A stretch of 64,000 nt of DNA, from contig NZ_CP095848.1 of assembly GCF_023101345.1 (NCBI RefSeq), positions 2,355,501 to 2,419,500 of the forward strand, given 5' to 3'. The translations under genes and the position numbers were made by a program. Below are positions 37,510 through 46,595 of this stretch, one piece after another; position 1 is the first letter of the stretch; each line of letters begins with the position of its first letter. Under the pieces are notes generated by a model. The model did no database searches, was not told where the DNA came from, and saw only the letters and a list, made by a program, of their open reading frames with translations. Origin of the DNA: Hymenobacter sublimis (lineage in GTDB: Bacteria > Bacteroidota > Bacteroidia > Cytophagales > Hymenobacteraceae).

Positions 37510-37545
37510 GCCCAAGGCCCGGAACTGTCGTTCCGGGCCTTGGGC
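37510..37545 (+). terminator. Strong hairpin terminator
   Basis: GCCCAAGGCCCGGAA with exact complement (15 bp) and a 6-nt loop, 48 bp after the stop at 37461; weak T-tract. The remaining spacer to 37990 has no gene. Confidence 0.75.
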
Positions 37546-37990
37546 GTATTAGAAAAAGCGGCGGCCTCAGATAGGTTTTCACTACGTGTATATCCTGCGG
37601 AGAATTACCGGGTAAAGCTAGCCCCCGCGCCCTGCTGAAGCCACTACCCAGTAGCCTGACGGATAGCAGCTACTGGAAAGCGCCTGGCCTATTTCCTTGC
37701 ATCAACTGGCAAAGCGGCTTGACCACGTGGGGAGTGGCCTGTCCTCTAGCTCTAGGAGGCCTTTTGGCATGTGAAAACTACCCTACCAGCGCAAAGCACG
37801 GACGGGTTTTTACTGTTCGGGTAGGAAGCGCCGCGGTAAATACGGATTAGCACAATTGGTAGTTTATCTGGACTTATTTCTGGTTTTAGTCCGCGACCTT
37901 TGAGTCTCCTTACCACCTTTATCCAACCAGCGGCCAGGCGCCTTTCACGCCTCTCCCCCGCCGGTCCTCCTGTTTACTGCTCTGCCCGGT

Positions 37991-38425
37991 ATGCTTCTTT
38001 CCCAAGCCACCACCTTCCACCGCTTTGCGCTCCGTCAGTCCTTGGCCGCTGATGGGTTGCAACACCTGGCCCTATTCAGCCCAGAGGGGCTGGTAGCGCA
38101 CTGGTTGCTGGTGCCCACGCCCGCCTGCCACGGGGAAGCGCCCCAGCCCCACCTGCTGCTCACGGAGGCCCCCGCCGGCCTGGCCCTGCCTACCACCGAG
38201 CTCGACGCCGGTAGTTGCCGGGCCGTGGTTCCCGTGGCCGAGCACTGGCCGCTCCACTACCTGTGCTTGCACATTGGGGGGGCGCACTTACGGGGCCAGT
38301 TTGCGGTAGTGCGCCTACAGCCCGGTAGTGCTACCTGGCTGTTCGGGCCCGTGCCCCAGGCGCCTGCCCAGCGCCGGCCGGGCCGAACAATAGCTTCCTC
38401 TCGCTCGGCGGCGCGGCGCGTGTAG
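37991..38425 (+). CDS. Small protein of unknown function
   Basis: A 144-aa open frame with codon use like its neighbours, rich in Ala, Leu, Pro and His, ending in an Arg/Ser-rich basic tail (RRPGRTIASSRSAARRV). No family, signal peptide or TM helix recognised. It is first of three same-strand small genes (gaps 53 and 48 bp) with a STAS and a KGG protein, which suggests a stress-related transcript. A GACCTTTG element lies about 90 bp upstream. Confidence 0.55.
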   Translation: MLLSQATTFHRFALRQSLAADGLQHLALFSPEGLVAHWLLVPTPACHGEAPQPHLLLTEAPAGLALPTTELDAGSCRAVVPVAEHWPLHYLCLHIGGAHLRGQFAVVRLQPGSATWLFGPVPQAPAQRRPGRTIASSRSAARRV

Positions 38426-38478
38426 CCTGCCCGCCGGCTACTTCTGTTTTCGGTATTCTCTTTATCGTCTGCCTTAGT

Positions 38479-38811
38479 ATGTTGCGCGCTTCAAATAAAC
38501 CTGCCTCCTCGTTGATTTTGTATAACGTCGACTTGAACACAACCGACCCCGTGGCCCTGGCCCGCCGCCTGGTTCGTACGCTGCCCGGCTCCCAGCCCCG
38601 GCTGCGCATCGACTGCAGCCGGCTTAAGTGCCTACACACGCTGGGCGTCAGCTACCTGGCGTCGCAGCTGCTGCTCACGCGCCAGGCCGGCGCTACTGTT
38701 GTGCTTTATAACGTGGGCCCGGTGCTGGAACACTCCCTGCGCCTGCTCCGCCTCGACCAGCTGTTTGAGCTGCGAGCCGCGGAGGCCGGCAACAAGGCCC
38801 GGCCCGCTTAA
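38479..38811 (+). CDS. STAS-domain protein (anti-sigma-factor antagonist-like)
   Basis: A 110-aa single-domain protein with the STAS pattern: LRIDCSRLKCLHTLGVSYLASQLLLTRQAGATVVLYNVGPVLEHSLRLLRLDQLFEL, that is, a beta strand, a short loop normally holding the phosphorylated Ser, a helix, then VVLYNV and the C-terminal helix. In SpoIIAA-type proteins the loop reads D-S-S/T-G; here it is C-L-H-T-L-G, so Thr is the only hydroxyl in the loop. Role inferred: partner-switch or regulatory protein. No kinase is nearby. Confidence 0.75.
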   Translation: MLRASNKPASSLILYNVDLNTTDPVALARRLVRTLPGSQPRLRIDCSRLKCLHTLGVSYLASQLLLTRQAGATVVLYNVGPVLEHSLRLLRLDQLFELRAAEAGNKARPA

Positions 38812-38859
38812 CATGTTCCTCGACCTTTTTTCACTTCTTTTCCAACCTTCTCTTACGCT

Positions 38860-39087
38860 ATGAAAAACGACCAAAATCAGTCTCGACCGAACCCAAACTC
38901 CGACAAAGCCAAGCGCCCCCGGGGCTTCGCCGCCATGGACCCCGCCACCCAGCGCCGCATTGCCAGTGAGGGCGGCAAAGCCTCGCACGAAAGCGGCCGG
39001 GGCCACCGCTTCACCTCGGAAGAGGCCCGAGCGGCCGGCCGCAAAGGGGGGCAAGCCAGCCGCACTACCCGCACTAGCGCCGCGTAA
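38860..39087 (+). CDS. KGG-motif stress-associated small protein
   Basis: A 75-aa hydrophilic protein with two KGG/con-10 repeats: RGFAAMDPATQRRIASEGGKASHESGRGHRFTSEEARAAGRKGGQASR. Such proteins (E. coli YciG type) accompany general stress or stationary-phase responses, but their biochemical role is unknown. It follows the STAS gene by 48 bp and is followed by a clear terminator. Confidence 0.88.
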   Translation: MKNDQNQSRPNPNSDKAKRPRGFAAMDPATQRRIASEGGKASHESGRGHRFTSEEARAAGRKGGQASRTTRTSAA

Positions 39088-39128
39088 CTGCAGCTAGCCC
39101 GGGCAGCAACTGCCCACCTTTCTCACCT

Positions 39129-39163
39129 CACAAAGCCCCGAAGCGCACCTTCGGGGCTTTGTG
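39129..39163 (+). terminator. Terminator of the STAS-KGG group
   Basis: CACAAAGCCCCGAAG with perfect complement CTTCGGGGCTTTGTG and a 5-nt loop, 41 bp after the KGG stop. Confidence 0.85.
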
Positions 39164-39290
39164 GCGCTTTGGGGTAGCCCGGTCTTCGGCCCTAATGAGG
39201 GGGTAGTCCGGGCACTAGCCGCGGCCAGCCCGCAGGTTCCTGCGTACAAGCAAGCGGTTTTGCTCCTTTGTCTTCGCCGCTTTGCCTCGC

Positions 39291-40991
39291 ATGTCTGCTC
39301 CCATCACGGCTCCGGCCGCTTCGCCCGCTTCCTCCACATCCCCGTTCACGCCCCTGCGGATTCCGTTTTTTCGGATGCTGTGGATTGCCTCCTTTGTGTC
39401 GAACATTGGCACTTGGATGCAGAACGTGGGGGCCGTGGGGCTGATGACGGAGCTGACGACCTCGCCGGTGCTGGTGGCCCTGCTCCAGACCGCCTCGGCC
39501 CTGCCCGTGTTCCTGCTGAGTTTGCCCGCTGGTGCCCTCGCCGACTTGGTGGACCGCCGCAAGATGCTGCTGCTCACCCAAACCTGGATGGCCACGGTGG
39601 CCCTGCTGCTGGCCGCCGTAACGCTGCTGGGCTTTACTACCCCGTGGCTGCTGCTTACGCTCACGTTTCTGCTGGGCCTGGGCGGGGCCCTGAACAACCC
39701 CGTGTGGCAAACCGTGACGCCGGAGCTGGTGCCCCGCCCGGAGCTTCCCCAGGCCATTGCCCTGAACAGCGTCAGCTTTAACCTGGCCCGCGCCTTTGGG
39801 CCCGCTTTGGGCGGACTGGTTATCGGGTACTTCTCGGCGGGCGCGGCATTTCTGCTAAATGGGCTGTCGTTTCTGGCTACTATTTACATGGTGTATAGCT
39901 GGAAACGGGAACCCCAGGCCACGTCTACGCTGGCTACGGAGCGGGTAGTGGCCGCCATCCGGGGCGGCATCCGCTACGCCCGGTTTGCCCCGCCGGTTCA
40001 GCATATTCTGCTGCGGGGCGTGTGCTTTACCTTCGGGGCCAGCGCCTTGTTTGCCCTGATGCCCGCCGTGGTAGCCCGCCGCCTGCACGAACCGACCTCG
40101 TTTTACTCCCTGCTGCTTTCCTGCATGGGCCTGGGTGCGGTGCTGGCGGCTTTCCTGCTGCCCCGCCTCAACCAACGCCTGAGCATTGACTGGCGCGTGA
40201 CCCTGGCTACGGCGGCTTTTGCCGTGAGCTTGCTGGGCCTGGGCTACGCCGACAGTCACTGGCTGCTGTATGCCCTGCTGACGTTGGTGGGCATGGCCTG
40301 GATGCTGGTACTGAACTCGTTTAGCGTGGGCGTGCAAACGGTGGTGCCGCGCTGGGTACAAGCCCGCACTATCAGCCTCTATTTGCTTACCATTCAGGGC
40401 GGTATGGCCCTGGGCAGTGTGGTGTGGGGTACCGTAGCTGAGCGGGCGGGCCTACCCCTGGCACTGACCGGAGCTGCCATCTGGCTGGGCCTGACTACCC
40501 TGCTAGCCCTGCGCTTTTCCCTGCGCACCTCCCCCGAAACCCTGGACCACACCCCCGCCCGCCCCCGCCCCGAACCAGTGCTGGCCGAGGCGCCCGACCC
40601 CGAGGATGGCCCGGTTATTATCACGACTACCTACCGGGTAGCCCCCACCGACCGCCCCACGTTCACCTACCTCATGGAGCAGCTGGCGCGCATTCGGCGC
40701 CGCGAGGGCGCCATCGGCTGGGGTCTTTATGCCGACCTGGCTGACCCCACCCGGCTGGTGGAATACTTCATGACCGAGTCGTGGGAGGAGCACGCCCAGC
40801 AACACGACCGGGGCGTCAGTCGCGACGAGGCGGAGCTGAAAAACCAGATCCGGGCCCTGCACCAGGGCCCCGAGCCGCCCGCCGTGAGCCACCTGCTAGC
40901 CCAGCACTACAACGCTACCGCCCCGCCGCCCCCAATGGTACCCGGCAGCACCCGCCTAGTAGCCAGCACCGCCGGCGAGGCCACGGCGTAG
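39291..40991 (+). CDS. MFS exporter with C-terminal ferredoxin-like (ABM-type) domain
   Basis: A 566-aa protein. Residues about 15-420 form a 12-helix MFS exporter of the EntS/transmembrane secretion effector type (PFRIPFFRMLWIASFVSNIGTWMQNVGA; DRRKMLL; NPVWQTVTPELVPR). After a Pro-rich linker, residues about 440-545 (VIITTTYRVAPTDRPTFTYLMEQLARIRRREGAIGWGLYADLADPTRLVEYFMTESWEEHAQQHDR) resemble an antibiotic-biosynthesis-monooxygenase fold, seen in some members of this family. Substrate unknown; small-molecule or siderophore export is plausible. The ATG at 39291 is preferred over TTG at 39282. Confidence 0.88.
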   Translation: MSAPITAPAASPASSTSPFTPLRIPFFRMLWIASFVSNIGTWMQNVGAVGLMTELTTSPVLVALLQTASALPVFLLSLPAGALADLVDRRKMLLLTQTWMATVALLLAAVTLLGFTTPWLLLTLTFLLGLGGALNNPVWQTVTPELVPRPELPQAIALNSVSFNLARAFGPALGGLVIGYFSAGAAFLLNGLSFLATIYMVYSWKREPQATSTLATERVVAAIRGGIRYARFAPPVQHILLRGVCFTFGASALFALMPAVVARRLHEPTSFYSLLLSCMGLGAVLAAFLLPRLNQRLSIDWRVTLATAAFAVSLLGLGYADSHWLLYALLTLVGMAWMLVLNSFSVGVQTVVPRWVQARTISLYLLTIQGGMALGSVVWGTVAERAGLPLALTGAAIWLGLTTLLALRFSLRTSPETLDHTPARPRPEPVLAEAPDPEDGPVIITTTYRVAPTDRPTFTYLMEQLARIRRREGAIGWGLYADLADPTRLVEYFMTESWEEHAQQHDRGVSRDEAELKNQIRALHQGPEPPAVSHLLAQHYNATAPPPPMVPGSTRLVASTAGEATA

Positions 40992-41152
40992 GTTTTCAGG
41001 GCAGGAGGGTGTGAGGTTAAGAGTTGATGAGGGGCAGCTCTGTACTTTAGTGCTTGAAGAAAACTCTCTCTGGTCTGAGCAAAACCTCTACGACTTGACT
41101 AACGGAGCATTCGGGACTGGATAACTCAAGAATAATGAATTTCCTCCCCCTT

Positions 41153-41190
41153 AACTCCTACCCGCCTACCCGCCTACCCGCTTACCCTAA
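41153..41190 (+). repeat. Short CCTACCCG tandem repeats
   Basis: Four degenerate copies of (CC)TACCCGCC upstream of the ABC transporter gene. A looser run of CTACCCT/CCTACCC is at 1565-1617. The rest of 40992-41242 contains nothing recognised. Confidence 0.4.
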
Positions 41191-41242
41191 TAAAACTTTC
41201 GAGCGCCTGTTCGGCTTACTATAGCTCCCCTCTTTCTCCTCA

Positions 41243-43039
41243 ATGAAACTCCTCTACAGTTACTTACGCAACTACTGGGGCCTGCTGGCCCTGGCTTTGT
41301 TGCTGGCGGCCATCAACCAGGTTTTCTCCCTGCTAGATCCCTACATTCTGCGGCAGATAATTGACCGCTACGTTACGCCTTCCCTGGACAGTGCCCAGCG
41401 TCCCACCTTCTGGGTTTTCCTAACTGGAGGTGCAGGCCTGCTGATTCTTAAGGCCCTAGGTGTGGCCATGGTGTCGCGCATTGCCAAAAACTTCCAGGAC
41501 TACTACACCAACGTGATTACCCAGCGGCTGGGGGCCCAGCTCTACTCCGATGGGCTGCGGCACTCCCTGGAGCTACCCTACCAAGTGTTCGAGGATCAGC
41601 GCTCCGGCGAAACCCTGGGCAAGCTCCAGAAGGTGCGCACCGACGTGGAAAAGCTGATTCAAAGCTTTGTCAACGTGCTGTTTATTTCCTTGGTAGCCAT
41701 CCTGTTTGTGACCTGGTACGCCATCAGCGTGTACTGGCCCATTGCGGTAGTCTACTTCCTTACTATTCCGCTGCTGGCCACGCTGAGCCTGTTTTTGAGC
41801 AAGCGCATCAAGGTGATTCAGAAAACCATTGTGGCCGAAACCACGGCCCTGGCCGGCTCTACTACGGAAAGCCTGCGCAACATTGAACTAGTGAAAAGTC
41901 TGGGGCTGGCCCAGCAGGAAACCCAGCGGCTGAACGCTACCACCGATAAAATTCTGAAGCTGGAGCTGAAAAAGGTGCGCTACCTGCGCTCCTTGTCCTT
42001 TGTGCAGGGCACCTTCGTGAACCTGATGCGTAACGTGATTCTGCTGATGCTGCTGTTTCTGGTGGTGCAGAAGGTTATTTCCGTGGGCGAGTTTTTCTCC
42101 TTCTTTATTTACTCCTTCGCCATCTTCGGGCCCTTGCAGGAAATGGGCACCATTATCAACGTATACCGCGAAACGGAGGCCTCCCTGGCCAACTACCAGC
42201 AGATTCTCGACACGCCCAAGGAGGTGAAGCCCGCCCATCCTAAGGTGATTGAGAAAATCGAGACGCTGGCCTTCAACGACGTGCACTTCCAGCACCTAAC
42301 CGCCAGCACGGCGGCATTGTCGGGCATTTCATTTACTACCAAATTAGGCGAAACCATTGCTTTCGTGGGGCCTTCGGGCTCGGGCAAAACTACCTTGGTT
42401 AAGCTGCTGGTAGGCCTCTACCCTCCGGCCGAGGGCCAGATTCTTTATAACGGCATTCCTGGTCCCGAGCTAGATTTGGACGCCTTGCGGGAGCAAATTG
42501 GCTTCGTGACCCAGGATGCTCAGCTCTTTGCCGGCACCATCCGGGAAAATCTGCGCTTTGTGGCGCCCCAGGCCACCGACGAGCAGTGCCTGCGCGCCCT
42601 GCACCAAGCCGCTGCCGACTCATTGCTGGCCCGCGCCCCCCTGGGCCTGGATACGGTGATTGGCGAGGGCGGCGTGAAGGTTTCGGGTGGAGAAAAGCAG
42701 CGCCTGAGCATTGCCCGGGCCCTGCTGCGCCACCCTACCCTGCTGGTGTTCGATGAGGCTACCTCGGCCCTGGACTCGCTCACGGAAGAGGAAATCAGCC
42801 AAACGGTGCGGGAGCTTTCGGGCTCGCGCCAGCACATCACCATCCTCATTGCCCACCGCCTGAGCACCATTCTGCACGCCGACCGCATCTTCGTGCTGGA
42901 GCGCGGCCACGTTGCCGAAGCCGGCCGCCACGATGAATTGCTGGCCCAGCGCGGCCTTTACTACGCCATGTGGCGCCAGCAAATCGGCGAGCGGCCCCAA
43001 GCAGCCATCCAGCCCGGCCGCCAGCGCGCCGCCGTGTAG
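41243..43039 (+). CDS. ABC transporter, fused permease-ATPase (exporter type)
   Basis: A 598-aa half transporter. The six-helix type I exporter domain (about 1-325) is followed by an ATPase with Walker A GPSGSGKT at 376-383, Q-loop FVTQDAQLFAGT, signature VSGGEKQRLS, Walker B LLVFDEATS and H-loop AHRLS. It would act as a homodimer in the inner membrane and probably exports a lipid, peptide or drug. No partner half-transporter is next to it. Substrate unknown. Confidence 0.94.
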   Translation: MKLLYSYLRNYWGLLALALLLAAINQVFSLLDPYILRQIIDRYVTPSLDSAQRPTFWVFLTGGAGLLILKALGVAMVSRIAKNFQDYYTNVITQRLGAQLYSDGLRHSLELPYQVFEDQRSGETLGKLQKVRTDVEKLIQSFVNVLFISLVAILFVTWYAISVYWPIAVVYFLTIPLLATLSLFLSKRIKVIQKTIVAETTALAGSTTESLRNIELVKSLGLAQQETQRLNATTDKILKLELKKVRYLRSLSFVQGTFVNLMRNVILLMLLFLVVQKVISVGEFFSFFIYSFAIFGPLQEMGTIINVYRETEASLANYQQILDTPKEVKPAHPKVIEKIETLAFNDVHFQHLTASTAALSGISFTTKLGETIAFVGPSGSGKTTLVKLLVGLYPPAEGQILYNGIPGPELDLDALREQIGFVTQDAQLFAGTIRENLRFVAPQATDEQCLRALHQAAADSLLARAPLGLDTVIGEGGVKVSGGEKQRLSIARALLRHPTLLVFDEATSALDSLTEEEISQTVRELSGSRQHITILIAHRLSTILHADRIFVLERGHVAEAGRHDELLAQRGLYYAMWRQQIGERPQAAIQPGRQRAAV

Positions 43040-43076
43040 CCCGGTCAAACTGTCTCCGATTAGAAACTCGCTTAAG

Positions 43077-43157
43077 CTGTCATTCCGAGCGAAGGGAGGA
43101 ATCTAGGGTAGCCTTTTACAGTCTGACCCAGATTCCTCCCTTCACTCGGAATGACAG
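43077..43157. repeat. Palindromic intergenic repeat C between convergent genes
   Basis: Arms 43077-43104 and 43130-43157 pair at 27 of 28 positions (left arm starts CTGTCATTCCGAGCGAAGGG). It lies between the ABC transporter and the convergent protease gene, a position where terminators are expected. Related in layout to 1460, 3069 and 55293. Confidence 0.85.
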
Positions 43158-43204
43158 TTTTGGAAGGATTTCTACACCTAGTTACTAGTTGGCTATAGGC
43201 TAAC

Positions 43205-45298
43205 TTACTGTTTCACCAACCGGGTGCGCTGCACCTGGTTACCACTGCGCCACTCTAACAAGTACACACCAGGGCGCAAATCGGGCGGGGTAAGGGTCAG
43301 AAAGGTTTGGGCGGCGGGCACAGGCGCGGAGTACACGCTGCGGCCCGTGAGGTCGAGTAGGCGCAGGATAGCCGCCGGCGCGGCTGGTAGCTGCACCTGT
43401 AACTCCGTGGTAAAGGGGTTGGGGTAGGCGGTTAGGGTGGCGCTGGCGCCGGGCGCTACCGTTACCACGGCCGAATACTGCACGGTTCCGTCCAGATCCT
43501 GCTGACGCAAGCGGTAGTAACGTAGGCCCGATAGGGGCTGGGAATCCAGGTAGGCATAGTCGCGAGGTGTGGTGCTGGTACCAGCGGCCGGCAGCTGGGT
43601 AAGCTCGGTCCAACTGCTGGCCGCTGGGTCGTCGGCAGCTTCCACGGCAAAGTAGCGGCTGTTCAACTCCACCGACGTGCGCCACCGTAGCTGTACGCCG
43701 GCTGGGCCCGCTTCCGCCCCGAAACTTACCAGCGTGACGGGCAGCGGCGCCGGGGCCTGGCGCGCGTACGTGGCGTAGTTACAGCTTACCGCGGAGAGGC
43801 TAAAATTGGTTTCGGCCGTGCCCCCGGCTATGTCGCTGGCCGCGCTGAGTACACGGTTTTTGGTGTTGGGAGCAATGGCGTAGTGCATAACCGCTCCTGG
43901 CCTGATGATGTGTCCAAGCTGGATGCCGTGGCCCTGCTCGTGCAGGGCTACCGTTTCAAAGTCGAACTGTCCGTTGGTGGGGTTGGCGGAGGTGAATTGC
44001 CAGTTGCGCTCCTCGTCATAGAGGTAGTCGGTTTCGGCCAACACCCAGTTGATACTCCCCCCGTTCGTGCTACAGCCAGCGTAGTAGGAATAAGTGACGC
44101 CCAGCACCCCGGCTGCTAGCTCCCCGGCATCATCAAAGCTGACAATGTTCACATTGTCCCGGGCATTGGCATTGGTAGTAGTAGTGGTGGTAGCCATGCG
44201 GCGGTTGGCCCCTACCCCGTTGCGCCAGGTCAGCAAGGCCCGCTCGAAAGCTTCTTTGGCAGCGGTGTTGGCCGCGAAACGCTCGTTGTAGTGCAAGGTG
44301 TAGCCGCCCTGCCCGTCGCGGCCAACCAGGGCTACACGGTAGGGGCTCAGGGGCGCCGTAGCGCTGGTCTGGTAGCTCAGGTTAGTCAGGGCGTAATCAA
44401 TCGTCACGTTATCAACGCTAAGGGCGCTTTCTGCGGTGCCATTGGTTACCAGCACGGCCCCGGAGCCGGCTGTGCCTGCGTCGCCGATGGTAGTGGAAGG
44501 CACCCGCACCTTAATTTCCGTGTCCGACCAGCTCACGTAGTCAGCAGCCAGCGGGGAAACGAAGGACTGCCCGCCGTTGTCGGAGTTCCGAAAGCCCACG
44601 GTACCCGTGCCCTGGGTGGCCCCGAACCCCGAGCCAGTGATGGTGAGCACGCTGGTGGTGCCGGCCGTAATGGTGCTGGGGCTCAGCCCACTGATGAGCG
44701 GCGCGGCGTCAGGCCGAGCCGCCCGTTTCAGGCGGGCCAGCAGCGGAGCATTGGGTTGCACGGGGCGAAAAGCCTGGCCGGTCTGCGCTTCGAGGGCCGG
44801 ATACAGGTCGTTTTCAATGGAAGCGTAGCGGGCAAAGGGCTCCGCGGCGGCGGCCGTGTTCAGGTCGTAGCTGATAAGCCCCTGGGGCCCGGCGTAGAGG
44901 CGGAAGCGCCCCGGCTGCTGCGGATCGGGCTCCAGCAAAAACACGGCCTGCCGACCTACAGCTAGTTGAGGTGAGTTAGTTACTTCTTCCCGCCGTAGCC
45001 CTACCGTGCCGCCAGCCGTTACCACCGTTAACTTTCCGGCTGGCAGCGTGCCGCGGAATACTTTATATACCTCGAGTTCGTTAAGAGTTACGATGTGCGG
45101 CCCTTCGTCTTGGCTGCGGGTAGCAGCTACGCGGGCTTCCACAATTACGGTGGCGGCGGCAATGCGCTGGCGCAAAGATACGGGCTCCAGCAGGCAGGCA
45201 TCCTGGGCTACAGATGAGCCGGCGCTGACAGCCAGTAGTCCTAGTACAGTAGCACCCACCCGGATGAACCTATTCCACCTCAATTGTGTTTTTTCCAT
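43205..45298 (-). CDS. T9SS-secreted matrixin-like zinc metalloprotease with IPT/TIG domain
   Basis: A 697-aa protein. It has a signal peptide (to about residue 34, ..SSVAQ), an N-terminal region (about 35-190), an IPT/TIG domain (about 200-300; PLISGLSPSTITAGTTSVLTITGSGFG), and a metzincin catalytic domain with HEQGHGIQLGH near 454-464 (HExxHxxxxxH zinc site) and a later Met-turn candidate VMHYAI. The C-terminal T9SS sorting domain has YPNPFTTELQV and ends VYLLEWRSGNQVQRTRLVKQ. It is predicted to be surface-attached or released. Substrate unknown. The ATG at 45298 fits the signal peptide better than the one 10 codons upstream. Confidence 0.88.
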   Translation of the reverse strand: MEKTQLRWNRFIRVGATVLGLLAVSAGSSVAQDACLLEPVSLRQRIAAATVIVEARVAATRSQDEGPHIVTLNELEVYKVFRGTLPAGKLTVVTAGGTVGLRREEVTNSPQLAVGRQAVFLLEPDPQQPGRFRLYAGPQGLISYDLNTAAAAEPFARYASIENDLYPALEAQTGQAFRPVQPNAPLLARLKRAARPDAAPLISGLSPSTITAGTTSVLTITGSGFGATQGTGTVGFRNSDNGGQSFVSPLAADYVSWSDTEIKVRVPSTTIGDAGTAGSGAVLVTNGTAESALSVDNVTIDYALTNLSYQTSATAPLSPYRVALVGRDGQGGYTLHYNERFAANTAAKEAFERALLTWRNGVGANRRMATTTTTTNANARDNVNIVSFDDAGELAAGVLGVTYSYYAGCSTNGGSINWVLAETDYLYDEERNWQFTSANPTNGQFDFETVALHEQGHGIQLGHIIRPGAVMHYAIAPNTKNRVLSAASDIAGGTAETNFSLSAVSCNYATYARQAPAPLPVTLVSFGAEAGPAGVQLRWRTSVELNSRYFAVEAADDPAASSWTELTQLPAAGTSTTPRDYAYLDSQPLSGLRYYRLRQQDLDGTVQYSAVVTVAPGASATLTAYPNPFTTELQVQLPAAPAAILRLLDLTGRSVYSAPVPAAQTFLTLTPPDLRPGVYLLEWRSGNQVQRTRLVKQ

Positions 45299-45486
45299 GT
45301 AGCTCAGTATCAATTCTGTAGTTTTCACCCGCTTTTCAGCTCCGCATCGCGCGGTTTTAATTAGCGGTGCTCACAGATAAATATGGGCTTCAAACTTTAC
45401 TTGCCCACTTTTAGTTCCTTGCCCTGGGCCGATAATTTTCGGCAAGGTTCTTGTTCTTAAACCATTACACTTAACTGGATTTTTTC

Positions 45487-46371
45487 ATGAACCACCCTCG
45501 CTTCTTCCGCCGCTTCGCAGGCTTGGTGCTTGCCGGGTGGCTCCTACTTACCGGCTCGCTGCAAGCGCAATCCACTACCGGGCAGCGCGACGTTCTGCGC
45601 GAAATCACGGATGTAGTGGGCCTCAAGCCCCGCTTTGAGCTGCGGGCAACTACCGAAGTACAAAACGCCGCCGCCGTAGTATATGGTGGCAAACGCTACC
45701 TCCTATATAACCCGCAGTTTGTGGCCGCCGTGAACCGCGCTGGTCGCACTGACTGGGCTGGCATCAGCATTCTGGCCCACGAAATGGGTCACCACCTCAA
45801 CGGGCACACCCTGCGTGCTGGCGGCTCCAACCCCGCCGACGAGCTGGAAGCCGACGAGTTTTCGGGCTTTGTTCTGCGCAAGATGGGCGCTAGCTTAGCG
45901 CAGGCCCAGGCCGGTATGGCCGTTGTTTCCGACGATGAGGCGTCGCCTACCCACCCGGGCCGCCGCACCCGCCTCACCTCCATTGGGGAAGGCTGGCAGC
46001 GAGCCAACCAGCAGATTGTAGCCAGCACCCGCGTGGCCGCTCCTTCCGCTGCGCCCGCCGTACTAGCCGACCGCGCTACGGCCCCGGTGCGCACGGTAGC
46101 CACCGCGGCTAGTCCGGTGAGCGTGCTGGGCAAAATTACCTTCCGCGACAATCCCGACCAGTTCTTCTACCTCACCAACCGCCTGAGCGTGGTCCGCGTA
46201 GACCCCGATGACCGTACGGCGCAGGTAGTGGGCCGCCTAACCCGCTCGGAAAGCACCAACTACCCCTACGTGCTAGTTGATGGGCAGCAGCGCCGACTTT
46301 ACATCAGCCGCAGCGGCGGTATTTTTGATACCACCGGCCGGCAGGTAGCCATGCTCTCCGATCCTTCGTAA
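45487..46371 (+). CDS. Exported M48-like zinc metalloprotease
   Basis: A 294-aa protein with a signal peptide (to about 28, ..GSLQAQ). A gluzincin-type site is seen in WAGISILAHEMGHHLNGHTLRAGGSNPADELEADEFSGFVLRKMG (HEMGHH with downstream ExxxDEF third-ligand pattern E-A-D-E-F). The C-terminal part after about 180 is variable, with FYLTNRLSVVRVD..VVGRLTRSESTNYPYVLVDGQQ resembling a small beta domain. It lacks TM helices, so it is probably periplasmic or outer-membrane associated. Divergent from the matrixin-like gene. Confidence 0.85.
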   Translation: MNHPRFFRRFAGLVLAGWLLLTGSLQAQSTTGQRDVLREITDVVGLKPRFELRATTEVQNAAAVVYGGKRYLLYNPQFVAAVNRAGRTDWAGISILAHEMGHHLNGHTLRAGGSNPADELEADEFSGFVLRKMGASLAQAQAGMAVVSDDEASPTHPGRRTRLTSIGEGWQRANQQIVASTRVAAPSAAPAVLADRATAPVRTVATAASPVSVLGKITFRDNPDQFFYLTNRLSVVRVDPDDRTAQVVGRLTRSESTNYPYVLVDGQQRRLYISRSGGIFDTTGRQVAMLSDPS

Positions 46372-46396
46372 CGCACTTGTGCACGCACGCTTGTGA

Positions 46397-46439
46397 TAAA
46401 AGCAAAGGCCAGCTTCCGCGGAAGCTGGCCTTTGCTTTT
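46397..46439 (+). terminator. Terminator of the M48-like gene
   Basis: Perfect 19-bp stem from AAAAGCAAAGGCCAGCTTC with a CGCG loop, then TTG; 25 bp after the stop. Confidence 0.9.
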
Positions 46440-46565
46440 GTTGCTCCTACTATAGGAGTACTGAACAGTGCTCCAGCGTACATAGAGCGCCTACCTATCG
46501 TAACAGCAGGAACTGCGCTGTGCTCAGGTACGCTGGTAACTAGGCCAGGCTTTGCGCGTGTCGGC

Positions 46566-46573
46566 TACCTTTG
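46566..46573 (+). promoter_or_regulatory. -10 element TACCTTTG of phzF-like gene
   Basis: TACCTTTG at 46566-46573, 22 bp before the ATG; no TTG at the ideal -33 spacing. Confidence 0.55.
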
Positions 46574-46595
46574 GCCTCACACCTACTCTTTTGCA

